Shown here: piece by piece, positions 34,704 to 43,814 of the stretch
Layout of the letters: each line of letters starts with the position of its first letter
Numbering within the stretch: position 1 is the stretch's first letter
From: CAYFJO01 sp964343305
GTDB lineage: Bacteria > Planctomycetota > Planctomycetia > Pirellulales > Pirellulaceae
NCBI GenBank assembly: GCA_964343305.1
Contig: CAYFJO010000020.1
Coordinates: 1-55,569, forward strand
Direction of reading: 5' to 3'
DNA: 55,569 bases
Notes under the pieces: model-generated
Seen by the model: the letters and a program-made list of their open reading frames with translations, nothing else
What the model was told of the DNA's origin: nothing
Database searches by the model: none
Made by a program: the position numbers and the translations under genes

Positions 34704-35741
34704 TTAAACTTCCGAAGACTCGGAACACTTCGACGGCTGCGAAGAAACAAGCTGAATCGCTTTCTTCCCTTTCAACGCACCGGGACTTGCCGCGAATTTG
34801 GGTACGCCTTCAACCTTGACATCCAGCGGTTGGCGGATGTCCGTCTCGGTGGTGATGACGTCGCCCACGCGCAACCCGATCAGATCGGCTGTCGTGATCG
34901 AAGTTTCGGCCAAGGTGACGACCATCTCGACAAGCGAACCGTCGAGCTGGCGGGCGATTTGCTGTTGAGACTCGGGCGTCGTGCCGCTCTGTGCAAACGA
35001 AACCCAGGTGTTGGCGGCCAGTTTGGAACTGTATGGCTCGATCGCGTTATAAGGTACGCAGAAGTTCAACATTCCACGAACTTCGCCAATCGTCAGTTCG
35101 AAACTGATCAAAATGACGACTTCGTTGGGCGGGACGACCTGGACAAGCTGCGGGTTGCTCTCGACACGTTCGACGGAAAGTTCGAGTGTCAGCACATTTT
35201 CCCACGCCTTTTTGAGCTGCTCGAGAAAGACGTTCGTGACCCGTGAGACGAGCCGCAGTTCGATGTCGGTCAGCGGCCGGCGAGTGGTCGCACTGGTTTC
35301 CTTGCCTCCACCCAGAAGCCGATCGATGATCGGATAGAGCACTCCGGGGCTGATGTCCAAAATCAGATTCCCATCCAGCGGCTCTGCCTTGAGCAGGTTA
35401 AAGCACGTGGGATTTTCCAGGCTAAACACAAACTCACTGTACGTGAGTTGGTCGACGCTCGTCAGGTTGACGTCGACCATGGTCCGCAACATTCCGGAAA
35501 TCGCCGCACCAAAGTTTCGCCCAAAGCCTTCGTGCAATGATTGCAAGGCCCGCATCTGTTCCTTGCCGACGCGCTCGGGTCGCTTGAAATCGTAAGGAAC
35601 GACTTTGTCGCGTGTGCGACCGACCTGCTTGGCGGTTCGTGTCCCTTGCACGTCGGCCGCGGTGGGCATCGTAGGAACGGATGCTTCCATCGCGCTCAAG
35701 AGACTTTCGACTTCGTCCTGGCTAAGAACTTCATCCGACAT
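34704..35741 (-). CDS. fliM: Flagellar motor switch protein FliM
   Basis: A 345-residue FliM. The N-terminal MSDEVLSQDEVESLLSAM is the CheY-P binding peptide. The middle domain has YDFKRPERVGKEQMRALQSL and LENPTCFNLL, and the C-terminal SpoA domain (about 250-330) includes LIGLRVGDVITTET. FliM forms the C-ring of the flagellar motor and switches rotation. No other flagellar gene is near. The last codons (SESSEV, stop) come from a half unit of palindrome family A, so the C-terminal tail may have been added by the repeat. Confidence 0.95.
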   Translation of the reverse strand: MSDEVLSQDEVESLLSAMEASVPTMPTAADVQGTRTAKQVGRTRDKVVPYDFKRPERVGKEQMRALQSLHEGFGRNFGAAISGMLRTMVDVNLTSVDQLTYSEFVFSLENPTCFNLLKAEPLDGNLILDISPGVLYPIIDRLLGGGKETSATTRRPLTDIELRLVSRVTNVFLEQLKKAWENVLTLELSVERVESNPQLVQVVPPNEVVILISFELTIGEVRGMLNFCVPYNAIEPYSSKLAANTWVSFAQSGTTPESQQQIARQLDGSLVEMVVTLAETSITTADLIGLRVGDVITTETDIRQPLDVKVEGVPKFAASPGALKGKKAIQLVSSQPSKCSESSEV

Positions 35742-35815
35742 ATGTCACTCCGTTGTGGAAGGGTCGAGGGCCAGAAGATTTCTCCGACTCTTGACTCTCG
35801 ACCCTAGACCCTCGA

Positions 35816-37090
35816 CTACTCTCTAACCTGCCCGTCTCCGTAACAGACGTATTTGTAACTTGTCAATTCCTTCAGGCCGCACGGTCCGCGAGCATGAAAT
35901 CGATCGGTGCTGATTCCGATTTCGGCACCCAGGCCGAATTCGCCGCCGTCGTTGAAGCGCGTGCTGGCGTTCACCATGACGGCCGAACTGTCCACGCGGG
36001 TCGTGAACTCACGCGCGGCAGCGAGGTCTTGCGTCACGATCGCATCGGTGTGATGGGAGCCGTATTGGTTGATGTGCCGCACGGCCTCGTCCAACGACGA
36101 CACAACTTTGACCGAAATGATCGCGTCCAGATACTCCTCAACGTAATCGTCTTCCGTCGCTTCCTTGGCATGTGCCACCAGTTCCATGGTTTTGGCGTCG
36201 CCACGAATTTCGACGCCACGGTCTTGCAACGCCTTGCCAATGCGAGGCAAAAATTCGGCGGCGACATCTGAATGCACTAACAAGGATTCACAGGCGTTGC
36301 AAACACCCAACCGTTGAGTTTTGGAATTCACTGTCAATTGTTCGGCCATCTCCAGGTCGGCGGAGCTGTCAACATAAACATGGCAGTTGCCTTCGAAATG
36401 TTTGATCACCGGCATCTTGGCCTCGTCGGCAACTCTGCGAATCAACCCTTTGCCGCCCCGCGGAATCGTGACGTCGATGTATTGGTCGAGCGACAGAAAG
36501 TGTCCCACTGCTTCTCGGTCCGTCGTGTTGACTCGTTGAATGGCGTCGGCGGGCAAACCGTTGTCGACGGCAGCGCGAGTCAAGATGTCGACGATTGCCT
36601 GACTGGAATACACGGCTTCTTTGCCGCCACGAAGGATGACCGCGTTGCCACTTTTCAAACAAATTGCCGTTGCATCCGCCGTCACGTTGGGCCGCGACTC
36701 GTAGATAAAAAAAATAACTCCCAGCGGTACGCGAACTTTGCTCAGCTCCAATCCGTTCGGGCGAACGGTCGACTCGATCACTTCGCCGATCGGGTCTCGC
36801 AACATGGCGATCTCTTCCAACGCGGTTGCGATGCCGTTGATGCGATCTTCCGTCAATCGCAAACGATCGATTTGAGCGTCGGTCAAACCAAATCCAGGCG
36901 CCGCGTCGAGGTCTCTTTGATTCGCCTCTTGCAATTGCTCAATGTTTTCGCGCAATTGTCGCGAGGATTGTTTGAGCCACGCGTTTTTTTGCGCCCCTGT
37001 GACGACCGTCAATTCAGCCGCTGCCTGCTTGGCCTTGCTGGCAACATCAACACAATATTGACGCAAATCTCGGTTTTCTGCGACGGCCAT
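35816..37090 (-). CDS. proA: Glutamate-5-semialdehyde dehydrogenase (gamma-glutamyl phosphate reductase)
   Basis: A 424-residue ProA that reduces gamma-glutamyl phosphate with NADPH in proline synthesis. The aldehyde-dehydrogenase fold shows VPLGVIFFIYESRPNVTADA and LKSGNAVILRGGKEA. The catalytic Cys267 lies in RLGVCNACESLLVH. Length matches the family. proB is not next to it. The ATG follows GAGGT at a normal distance. Confidence 0.97.
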   Translation of the reverse strand: MAVAENRDLRQYCVDVASKAKQAAAELTVVTGAQKNAWLKQSSRQLRENIEQLQEANQRDLDAAPGFGLTDAQIDRLRLTEDRINGIATALEEIAMLRDPIGEVIESTVRPNGLELSKVRVPLGVIFFIYESRPNVTADATAICLKSGNAVILRGGKEAVYSSQAIVDILTRAAVDNGLPADAIQRVNTTDREAVGHFLSLDQYIDVTIPRGGKGLIRRVADEAKMPVIKHFEGNCHVYVDSSADLEMAEQLTVNSKTQRLGVCNACESLLVHSDVAAEFLPRIGKALQDRGVEIRGDAKTMELVAHAKEATEDDYVEEYLDAIISVKVVSSLDEAVRHINQYGSHHTDAIVTQDLAAAREFTTRVDSSAVMVNASTRFNDGGEFGLGAEIGISTDRFHARGPCGLKELTSYKYVCYGDGQVRE

Positions 37091-37149
37091 GAATGGACCT
37101 CAAAGTTCGGGGGCTCCAACGCGGAGTATCTTTTATGAAGAAAAATTCG

Positions 37150-38535
37150 TCAATGTCGGAGATCAGACGTCTTGGCGGCGGCCACCTCGCCCTCGATCGC
37201 GTAGATTCGGTGCCATTGCATGCCTTCACGGCCGCAAAAATAGGTCAGCAGGCTCAGAGCGCTCAGCATGCTGAAACACCAAAGTGTCGCCGATCGTGGC
37301 GATGTGGTGGATAGCCCCAGAAGCTGCACAATGTTGTTATCCGGCTTGCCAAGCGCGACGACGCCCAAAACCATGGCATAGCCCGTGGCGAGGAATAGCG
37401 TGAGGATCGCGACCACCCACACGGTGCTCCAGTCGGGAAGTTGAACGAGGTAGATGGCGTAGGCAAGTTGCAAGCCGCCGATGAAGAAAACAATGTAAGT
37501 CCAACGATGGATTGGTTGTGGATTGGTCAGGTCATAGTAGGCATAGATGTCAAAATAGGCTGGGCAGGTGTTTAGCACGCCACACACGCCCAGTGCGATA
37601 CCGAGATAATACGCTGTCCATCGCCGACCAAAATCGTGCTCGACCCCCTGGACTTCCGGTTGATCTTCCTCAGCCGGCGGCAACAAGCCGGGCGGTTTGC
37701 GCTGTGGCGTCGCTGGCTTCGATTCCGCTGGCGGTGTCGGCGGTTTTTCGGGGTGGCGAGCGGCGGGCGACGGTTTGGGTGTGGCCGGTTCCTGAGGCGG
37801 CTTCTCATCGGTCTTCCAACGGTCTGGAGCTGGCGTGGATGGCTTGTCCAGTTCGGGAGGACGTTCTTCCACCTTCGTCGGAGTGCTGGTCTTCGCATCC
37901 GCCGCTGCCGGCCGCTTCTTCTTCGCTTGTGTCTTGACGGGGGCTCGGTCATCGCCAGATGGTGTCTTCTTTTTGGTGGCGACCTTCTTTTTCTTCACAA
38001 CCTTTTTTTTGGCCACCGCACGTTTCTTCTTTGCGTCTTCGCCTCCTCGTGGTTCTTCTGGAGCGGATTCCTTACCTTTGGATTGAGCCGTCTTTTCCCG
38101 GCTTACAGGTTTTGGTTTTTGTTCGAGTTGGTCCCCGTTGACATCCTTCGGAGGTGGGGCACTTGTGGTGGCTGGCGGCGACTTTTTTCTACCAGGCAGT
38201 GGCGTTTGCTTGACGCGTGTTTTCTTCTTGACCGGCTTCTGCTCCGCGTCACCCGTCGGCTTTCGATGTTCGGCCTTGGGCTTGACGCGTTTCTCCGGCG
38301 AATCCGTTTTCGCGCGACGGGTCGACTTGGGCTTTGACGGAGGCGGAGCAATTTCCTCGTTGGCTTTCTTGTTGCCGCCGGACGTGCGTGCAACCGGAAC
38401 CGGCGGAGGTGCGGCGTCCGGCGAAACTCGGACCGGAAACGTCTGCATGCAGATTGGGCAACGCACCTTCTTGCCGGCTCGTTGTGCAGGCACGGTAAGC
38501 GTATGGCCCTCGGGGCATTTGACTTTAAGAGGCAT
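37150..38535 (-). CDS. Zinc-ribbon, Lys/Pro-rich, multi-helix membrane protein
   Basis: A 461-residue protein without known function. The N-terminus is a small zinc ribbon (CPEGH and CPIC about 22 residues apart). Residues about 50-300 are a disordered Lys/Pro/Thr-rich linker with KKKKVATKKKT-like runs. The last 150 residues hold four hydrophobic helices (YYLGIALGVCGVLNTC, YIVFFIGGLQLAYAIYLV, TVWVVAILTLFLATGYAMV, LWCFSMLSALSLLTYFC). The design (zinc ribbon, long linker, C-terminal membrane part) recurs in planctomycetes and again in the gene at 42892-43782. Confidence 0.75.
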   Translation of the reverse strand: MPLKVKCPEGHTLTVPAQRAGKKVRCPICMQTFPVRVSPDAAPPPVPVARTSGGNKKANEEIAPPPSKPKSTRRAKTDSPEKRVKPKAEHRKPTGDAEQKPVKKKTRVKQTPLPGRKKSPPATTSAPPPKDVNGDQLEQKPKPVSREKTAQSKGKESAPEEPRGGEDAKKKRAVAKKKVVKKKKVATKKKTPSGDDRAPVKTQAKKKRPAAADAKTSTPTKVEERPPELDKPSTPAPDRWKTDEKPPQEPATPKPSPAARHPEKPPTPPAESKPATPQRKPPGLLPPAEEDQPEVQGVEHDFGRRWTAYYLGIALGVCGVLNTCPAYFDIYAYYDLTNPQPIHRWTYIVFFIGGLQLAYAIYLVQLPDWSTVWVVAILTLFLATGYAMVLGVVALGKPDNNIVQLLGLSTTSPRSATLWCFSMLSALSLLTYFCGREGMQWHRIYAIEGEVAAAKTSDLRH

Positions 38536-38746
38536 TGAAGAGACGAGGGATAGGTGGGGATTAAGTACCTACTCTCAGTGTCGCACGTCGCTACAATCGG
38601 GTCAACTAGCAGAGGATCTTTGCCGCCGCGTCCAACAGGGGGACGATCAGTGACGGGCAACAACTCAGTAGCAAAATGATCATCGAGAATCTCCAGGGAA
38701 CGACAGATTCCGCGCTACAGGAATCTACGTCACAGTTAGCGCTTTG

Positions 38747-40963
38747 TCAGCGATCGACGTAGACTCGCGTGCTTTCTTCCTTGGATACCGGTGTGCTGAC
38801 TTCATTTGTCTTGACCTGGACGAGGATGCGATGGTCGCCTTCCTGGGTGCCGCGTGCCTGGATTTTGAACGCGGCTTGGCCTTTGGGAGCCAATCGTGCC
38901 AGTGGATCAAAGACCAGGTTCTGGCCGCTGATGCGATACGTCGTCGGTCCGTCGCCGCCAATCGGTTGTAACCCCGGCGGCAACGTCGCAATGATGCGGA
39001 CATCCGTCGCCGTCTTGGATCCTTGATTGACCACCGTCACCTGGTAAACGGTGTCGCTGCCCACTTCGATCGGATCGGCCGTATCCGCCACGCCAAAGAA
39101 GATCGCTGCCAGGCCTTCCACCTTGACGGCCTTTTCCTGCGATGCGGCGAGGCCCAGGTTGGCCTTGCCTTCGATGCGGAGTTTTTGTTGTCCCATTTCC
39201 ACGGGCAACGCGGTCAACTCGACTTCGCCTGTCTCGCGAGCCGGCAATTCGGACAGACTCCAATAGACAGCATGCGTTTGCGGATCGTATTGGCCGTGGT
39301 TGTTCGTGTTGATGAACTTGAGGCCTTTTGGCAGGTGAGCAACGAGTTCGACATCCGTCGCCTTGGCGGTGCCGGGATTGGAAACCGCGACAGTGTAAGT
39401 CGCCTGGCGTTCCAGGTAGCGTTTGCCTGGTCCCGATACGCCAAGTTTGAGTTCGGGGGCAATGATTTCGATCGGGGCCCGATGTTCGGCAAGGAGGTTT
39501 CCCTCGCCGCGTACCAGCAGCACATTCTCAATCACTCCCGCTTTCTTGGCCTGCAACGTCAACCGCAGTTGACGACTCTCGCCAGGTTGCAAGTTGCCGA
39601 TTTCATATTCCAGTTCGCTGCCCGCGGGGTGAACGAGTTCTTCCGGAACGTCTTCCTCCAGCATCACGTTGGCCGCGATCCCCGTGCCGTTGTTGGTGAC
39701 TTTGATGTCAAACGAGACGCTCTGACCAATCAGCACGTTGTCCGGACCGGAGTGTTCCACCGTCAAAACGGGCTTGGTACAAACCGTCTTGACCGAAGCC
39801 TTGGATTGAAACGCGACGGTGGCGACGCTGCCGATTTCGCCTTCGGTGAGCGGGATCAACTGCACGGACACGGTGGTTTCCGAGTTCGCTTTCATCTCAC
39901 CCAAATTCCACACTAGCGCGCCCGTACTGTCGCGAGTTGCTTGAGGCGACGCGTCGACAAATCGAGTGCCGTCGGGGATTTGATCCACCACCGTGACACC
40001 ATGAGCGTCCACTCGGCCCACGTTTTTGATCTTGAGTTGGAACAGCGCGGATCGGCCTACTTGGATTTCTGCGGGAGCCAGTTTTTGTAACGTTAGCGCT
40101 GGTGTCTGAGTCCCTTCCAGTTGGGACGGTCCCGGGCGAGAGGATGTGTTTTCGCTCAATGAGCTAGTCGGCGGATCGAGATAGGAGCCGCTCGATCCGG
40201 AATATCCGGCGTCATCGCCGACCGTGAGCTGCGTCGACGGGTAATTGTTCGGCACCGGATCTTGGTTCTGATACGGGGCGTCGTTTCCGTCGAAATCCAC
40301 ACTTGCGACCGGAGGATGATTCACGACCGGGGCGAACTGTTGTTCATTGTTCGGCTGCAAGTTGGGTGTCGGCAGTGAACCGCCGTTGTCTGGCCGCAAA
40401 GCATTTGGCAGGACACCTTTGGCGTCGAATTGATCCGGGGAGAGGTTTGTCGTAGGTGTCGTCTGCGCGGTGGGACTCGGTTGAACAAACGAATCGATCG
40501 GTGGCTGAGTTGGCGGAATCGCCGGCATCGGCGAGCTATTGGGAATTGCGTGCAGCGACCCACTGTTGTCAAACGAATTTTGCACGGGCGGCTGAGCAGG
40601 AAGCGAATTCGACGGCCCGCCGTCCAACGAGCCCTTGAATCCGCTTGTTTCATCGTCGCCGTTTGCTCGGATAATCGGTGGTCGCGGTGGCAGCGGCGCG
40701 TCATCGAACGAGGCAGGCGTGCTCAGATCGTCGGGCTTCGAATTCGAAGGCTTGCCGTCGGAATTCTCTGAGTCGTCCGTGTCGCCATCGTCCTTGTTAT
40801 CCTTGCCGTCGTTGTGAGACACCTCATCTTTTTTGGTCTGAGGGGATTCGTTTTCTTGACCGCTAAAGACCCCCTGAGCCTGCATGAGCGCGACCGTTCC
40901 GAGGACCGTAATCACAGCAACAATGGAAAGGCGAATCATTAAGCGTTTTTTTGTTCTTGCCAT
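38747..40963 (-). CDS. Exported DUF11-repeat surface protein
   Basis: A 738-residue protein. An N-terminal hydrophobic segment (IRLSIVAVITVLGTVALM) serves as signal or anchor. Residues about 30-300 are a low-complexity Pro/Ser/Asn/Asp-rich stalk. Four DUF11-type Ig-like repeats follow from about 300 to the end; each begins with a strand like VGRSALFQLKIKNVGRVDAH and contains a DQIPDGTRFV-like turn. Such proteins are thought to be structural or adhesive at the cell surface. No sorting signal is recognised at the C-terminus. Confidence 0.85.
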   Translation of the reverse strand: MARTKKRLMIRLSIVAVITVLGTVALMQAQGVFSGQENESPQTKKDEVSHNDGKDNKDDGDTDDSENSDGKPSNSKPDDLSTPASFDDAPLPPRPPIIRANGDDETSGFKGSLDGGPSNSLPAQPPVQNSFDNSGSLHAIPNSSPMPAIPPTQPPIDSFVQPSPTAQTTPTTNLSPDQFDAKGVLPNALRPDNGGSLPTPNLQPNNEQQFAPVVNHPPVASVDFDGNDAPYQNQDPVPNNYPSTQLTVGDDAGYSGSSGSYLDPPTSSLSENTSSRPGPSQLEGTQTPALTLQKLAPAEIQVGRSALFQLKIKNVGRVDAHGVTVVDQIPDGTRFVDASPQATRDSTGALVWNLGEMKANSETTVSVQLIPLTEGEIGSVATVAFQSKASVKTVCTKPVLTVEHSGPDNVLIGQSVSFDIKVTNNGTGIAANVMLEEDVPEELVHPAGSELEYEIGNLQPGESRQLRLTLQAKKAGVIENVLLVRGEGNLLAEHRAPIEIIAPELKLGVSGPGKRYLERQATYTVAVSNPGTAKATDVELVAHLPKGLKFINTNNHGQYDPQTHAVYWSLSELPARETGEVELTALPVEMGQQKLRIEGKANLGLAASQEKAVKVEGLAAIFFGVADTADPIEVGSDTVYQVTVVNQGSKTATDVRIIATLPPGLQPIGGDGPTTYRISGQNLVFDPLARLAPKGQAAFKIQARGTQEGDHRILVQVKTNEVSTPVSKEESTRVYVDR

Positions 40964-41249
40964 TGGATGGGTTCCAAGAAGAGCAACAGATTGTGGATGC
41001 CCAACCGAGGGACGCCAGACGAAGCTAGCTGCCCGTTCGGATTTAGTACGACATCGTGGATAGAAATAGAGCGAGGTAGATACCAGATGACGTTTTGGAC
41101 GTAAAGATCAATTTGTGAGAATCGCAGATTCTGGATTCGTCCACGTGGCTTTCGTGGCCAATCATGCTAGTCCGGTTCAGATTGGCTTGCGGGCAACACA
41201 TCGTCGTGCCCTTCACCGTGCTCCACACACCCTAGCTGCGTGATCCGGA
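40964..41249. other. 286-bp gap, no feature seen
   Basis: Upstream of the DUF11 protein gene. No convincing gene, repeat or RNA was found. Confidence 0.5.
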
Positions 41250-41738
41250 CTAGTGAGCGGCTTGAATCCCAGGTAGAAGCAGCAAGATGACAAGCGCAAT
41301 GACCGCGAACAAAACAAAAGCACCCAACATGCTTAGACTGGCAAGAAACCTGATTGCTCGCGGCAGGCCCAAGACTAGCGCCACGATGCCACATAATGAT
41401 ACGAAGCCGAGCAACACATAAGTCGGGTGGAACCACATCCTAAGATCGTCGTTCGAGTAAGACCTGCCGTCCGGCATGACGACGACGGTCTTGTTTACGA
41501 CTACCGTTTGCTGCTCACCATCAATTTCCCTTAGAGACGTGGTCCAACCCGACTGGTGTTCAACCTGGTCGAACAAATGAATGCAAAAAACTCCCCCAAC
41601 TGCTAGCCCTATGACCGCGAGAACCAGCAAGGCATCGAGAGCGGACGAATCCCGCGGAGTGGGCGGTTCGAGGGGTTGCTCGATTCGAGACAGTCCTTGG
41701 CGAAACGCATCAACGACAGGATCATCCACATTTTCCAT
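41250..41738 (-). CDS. Small membrane protein of unknown function
   Basis: 162 residues, family not recognised. A soluble N-terminal 30 residues lead into a membrane helix (LDALLVLAVIGLAVGGVFCI), a 50-residue loop rich in Val (EQQTVVVNKTVVVMPDG), and two further helices (YVLLGFVSLCGIVALVLGL and FLASLSMLGAFVLFAVIALV). It lies 45 bp upstream of the selenoprotein candidate's stop codon, on the same strand, and so is probably transcribed after it. Confidence 0.6.
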   Translation of the reverse strand: MENVDDPVVDAFRQGLSRIEQPLEPPTPRDSSALDALLVLAVIGLAVGGVFCIHLFDQVEHQSGWTTSLREIDGEQQTVVVNKTVVVMPDGRSYSNDDLRMWFHPTYVLLGFVSLCGIVALVLGLPRAIRFLASLSMLGAFVLFAVIALVILLLLPGIQAAH

Positions 41739-41783
41739 CGCTCTTGGCCTTTTGGATTGCTTGGAATCGTTTCAATTCGAACT

Positions 41784-42800
41784 TCACGGTCCCCCGGCTT
41801 CAATCAATCGCTGCGCCTCGGCCGCCGCATTCGTTTTGGGAAATCGCTTCACGATATTCTGGATTTGCGTCTTTGCTCGCTTTCGAACGGTGTTGTTCGG
41901 TGCGGCCAGCAGTCGCTTGGCTTCGGCCATAATCTTTTGGGCTTGCTCTTCGTTTTTGACACTCTCTTGTTTACGCAGCCAGGCGAGCGTCGAGGTGATT
42001 CTTTCTGGAATTTCGTAACCCTCAAACCGCTCCTGCAATTGATTCATAGCCACGTAGGCTCCGTAAAGGTCTTTCTGTTGGCCTAACTCCCACGCGGCGG
42101 CGGCGTCCTTTTTCAAATCGGCATCGACAATCGCATACAACGAATCGGCCGCTTGCTTTGTTTGTGGATCAGATGCTCTGAGCAACTTTGTAACGTCCGT
42201 CGCGGCCAGCGAATATTTTCCAAACTCAATCGCTTTCCACGCGTTGCGGAGGTTCGCGGGTATCGTTGCCGGATCGACTTTCCAACTTGCCCCAACCAGC
42301 GCCCGATCGATCGTGGCGGGACGATCTGACCAACTGGCACGTCGCAGTTGACCATCCGCCGAAATGTAGGCGGCTTGCATGATGTTCTGCAGACTGATTT
42401 CCGGGATGCCTACCTTTTGTTCCAACTCCCGCGTAACGTCCGCAATCACGGGCCAAGGAATTCGGGTTTGCCGCGCATAGGCCGCGACTTGCTGTGGATT
42501 AGTACCTGAATTCACGCCGATAAAAACAATCGGCTTGTCTTGATACTGCTGAGCCAACTCGACCAGACCTGGCCAATCACTTTTACAGCGCGGTCACGTC
42601 TCTTCATAAAACCACAAAAACGCGGCCTTCCCTTTCAGCATCTCATCGGTGATTGGAAGCGAATTGACCCACAGCGATGGATCGCTCGGCAGAATCGACG
42701 AACTGTCACCTGTCGGCTGAGCCACGGCAGTCCGGCTCGCAAGCGATGTTGCCATGACGCATAGCGAAAGCATCGCAACGGAGGAAGATAGATGCCGCAT
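41784..42800 (-). CDS. Thioredoxin-like (TlpA/AhpC-TSA) exported protein with in-frame UGA; candidate selenoprotein
   Basis: Read through a single in-frame TGA (42596-42594), this is one 338-residue protein. The ATG at 42800 has AAGGAG 9 nt upstream; residues 1-28 are a signal peptide ending TAVAQ. The fold is thioredoxin-like: AAFLWFYEET, then residue 69 encoded by TGA, then PRCKSDWPGLVELAQQY, then VFIGVNSGTN and a GIPEISLQ cis-Pro region. The TGA falls exactly at the first Cys of the CxxC redox motif, giving U-P-R-C. Both halves are in one frame, with no second stop. A SECIS-like hairpin follows the TGA. The C-terminal 150 residues are helical. The alternative is a single-base nonsense change of a Cys codon. 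Confidence 0.8.
42559..42576 (-). promoter_or_regulatory. Candidate bacterial SECIS element
   Basis: On the mRNA, UUGGCC pairs with GGUCGA (6 bp including two G-U pairs) around the loop AGGUCU, which begins 26 nt after the U of the UGA. Bacterial SECIS hairpins lie just after the UGA with a G-U-rich loop. From memory, the E. coli fdhF element has the same AGGUCU loop, a few bases nearer its UGA. Confidence 0.65.
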
Positions 42801-42891
42801 CTTGCTTGACTCCTTAAATGGACATTTGGCATCCGCATTATAACAACGACCTATCATGAGATGGTAAGCAGATGTGGGCAACAACTAGGTA

Positions 42892-43782
42892 TTAACCGCG
42901 TCGTCTAACGAAGTACAGCACGACCAGGAACAGCGGGATCATCATGTGGTACACATACGACGTAACGCTAAAGAGCAGAATGCTGATTCGTGCGTCGTGT
43001 GAAATGAGTTCGTACATGCCGTAGAGGAGAAAGAGAGTGCGAATCCCGATATATGTGAAGCCCGAAATCATGCCCGTCATGCGTGCCCAAGGATAGCCAT
43101 AGGATTTGCCGGCAAGCTCGCCAAAGCTGCTGATCAACAGGCCAACTCCGGCGACCGCGATTCCCAGGATCGCGAAAAACAGGCCCAATTGGCCGAGCAC
43201 ATTCATGCCGTATCTCATCGTGAAGGTCACTTCGCCCATGACCTTGAGATGGTCGTAGACGGTGTCTCCCTTGCGATAGAGTTCGTTCAACGCCAAGGCG
43301 ATCCCCATGATGCCGGCCATCAACACCATCATGCCCGCGGCATTGGATGGCCGTGGGGTCGAACCGTAGCCTGCTCCCATCCCCATGGATGGCGACATTG
43401 GCATGGGGGCTGGTTGCACAGGGGCTGGTTGCATGGGCATCCCAGGTTGCATCGGCTGCTGCATCGGCGTGCCGGGCTGCACGGCTTGCTGCATCGCCAT
43501 CGCGGGATCTTGATAGGCGGCCGGTTGCTGTGGCTGCTGGAAATGCTGCACGGCATTCGGATCGTACGCAGGCTGAGGACTGGGTGGTTGAAGTCCAGGA
43601 TCGGCGACGCCGCTTTGCACCGCCGGATCGGATTGCATGGGAGCACTGGGTGGATTTGCGGGCGCTTGCGCCGCCGGCAGGATGATTGCGTTCCCACATC
43701 GACACTTGGCTTGTTTGCCAGCCATCGTGTCGTCCAGGGTGTACGTCGCGCTGCAATGCGGACATTGGAAAGAGAAAGGCAT
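42892..43782 (-). CDS. Zinc-ribbon, Gln/Pro-rich membrane protein
   Basis: A 296-residue protein without known function. A zinc-ribbon N-terminus (CPHC and CRCG) is followed by a Gln/Pro/Met-rich repeat linker to about residue 145 (QPGTPMQQPMQPGMPM). The C-terminal half has about four hydrophobic helices (GMMVLMAGIMGIALAL, LGLFFAILGIAVAGVGLLI). It has the same plan as the gene at 37150-38535 but is not an obvious copy. Confidence 0.72.
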   Translation of the reverse strand: MPFSFQCPHCSATYTLDDTMAGKQAKCRCGNAIILPAAQAPANPPSAPMQSDPAVQSGVADPGLQPPSPQPAYDPNAVQHFQQPQQPAAYQDPAMAMQQAVQPGTPMQQPMQPGMPMQPAPVQPAPMPMSPSMGMGAGYGSTPRPSNAAGMMVLMAGIMGIALALNELYRKGDTVYDHLKVMGEVTFTMRYGMNVLGQLGLFFAILGIAVAGVGLLISSFGELAGKSYGYPWARMTGMISGFTYIGIRTLFLLYGMYELISHDARISILLFSVTSYVYHMMIPLFLVVLYFVRRRG

Positions 43783-43814
43783 TGCGCTGCCTCGTGAACC
43801 GTTCGCCTATTGTG

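Noticed and set aside
42594..42884. Separate 96-residue gene upstream of a 257-residue thioredoxin-like gene
   Set aside because: Both parts are in one frame and join at a TGA in the redox motif, so one gene with a recoded UGA explains them better.
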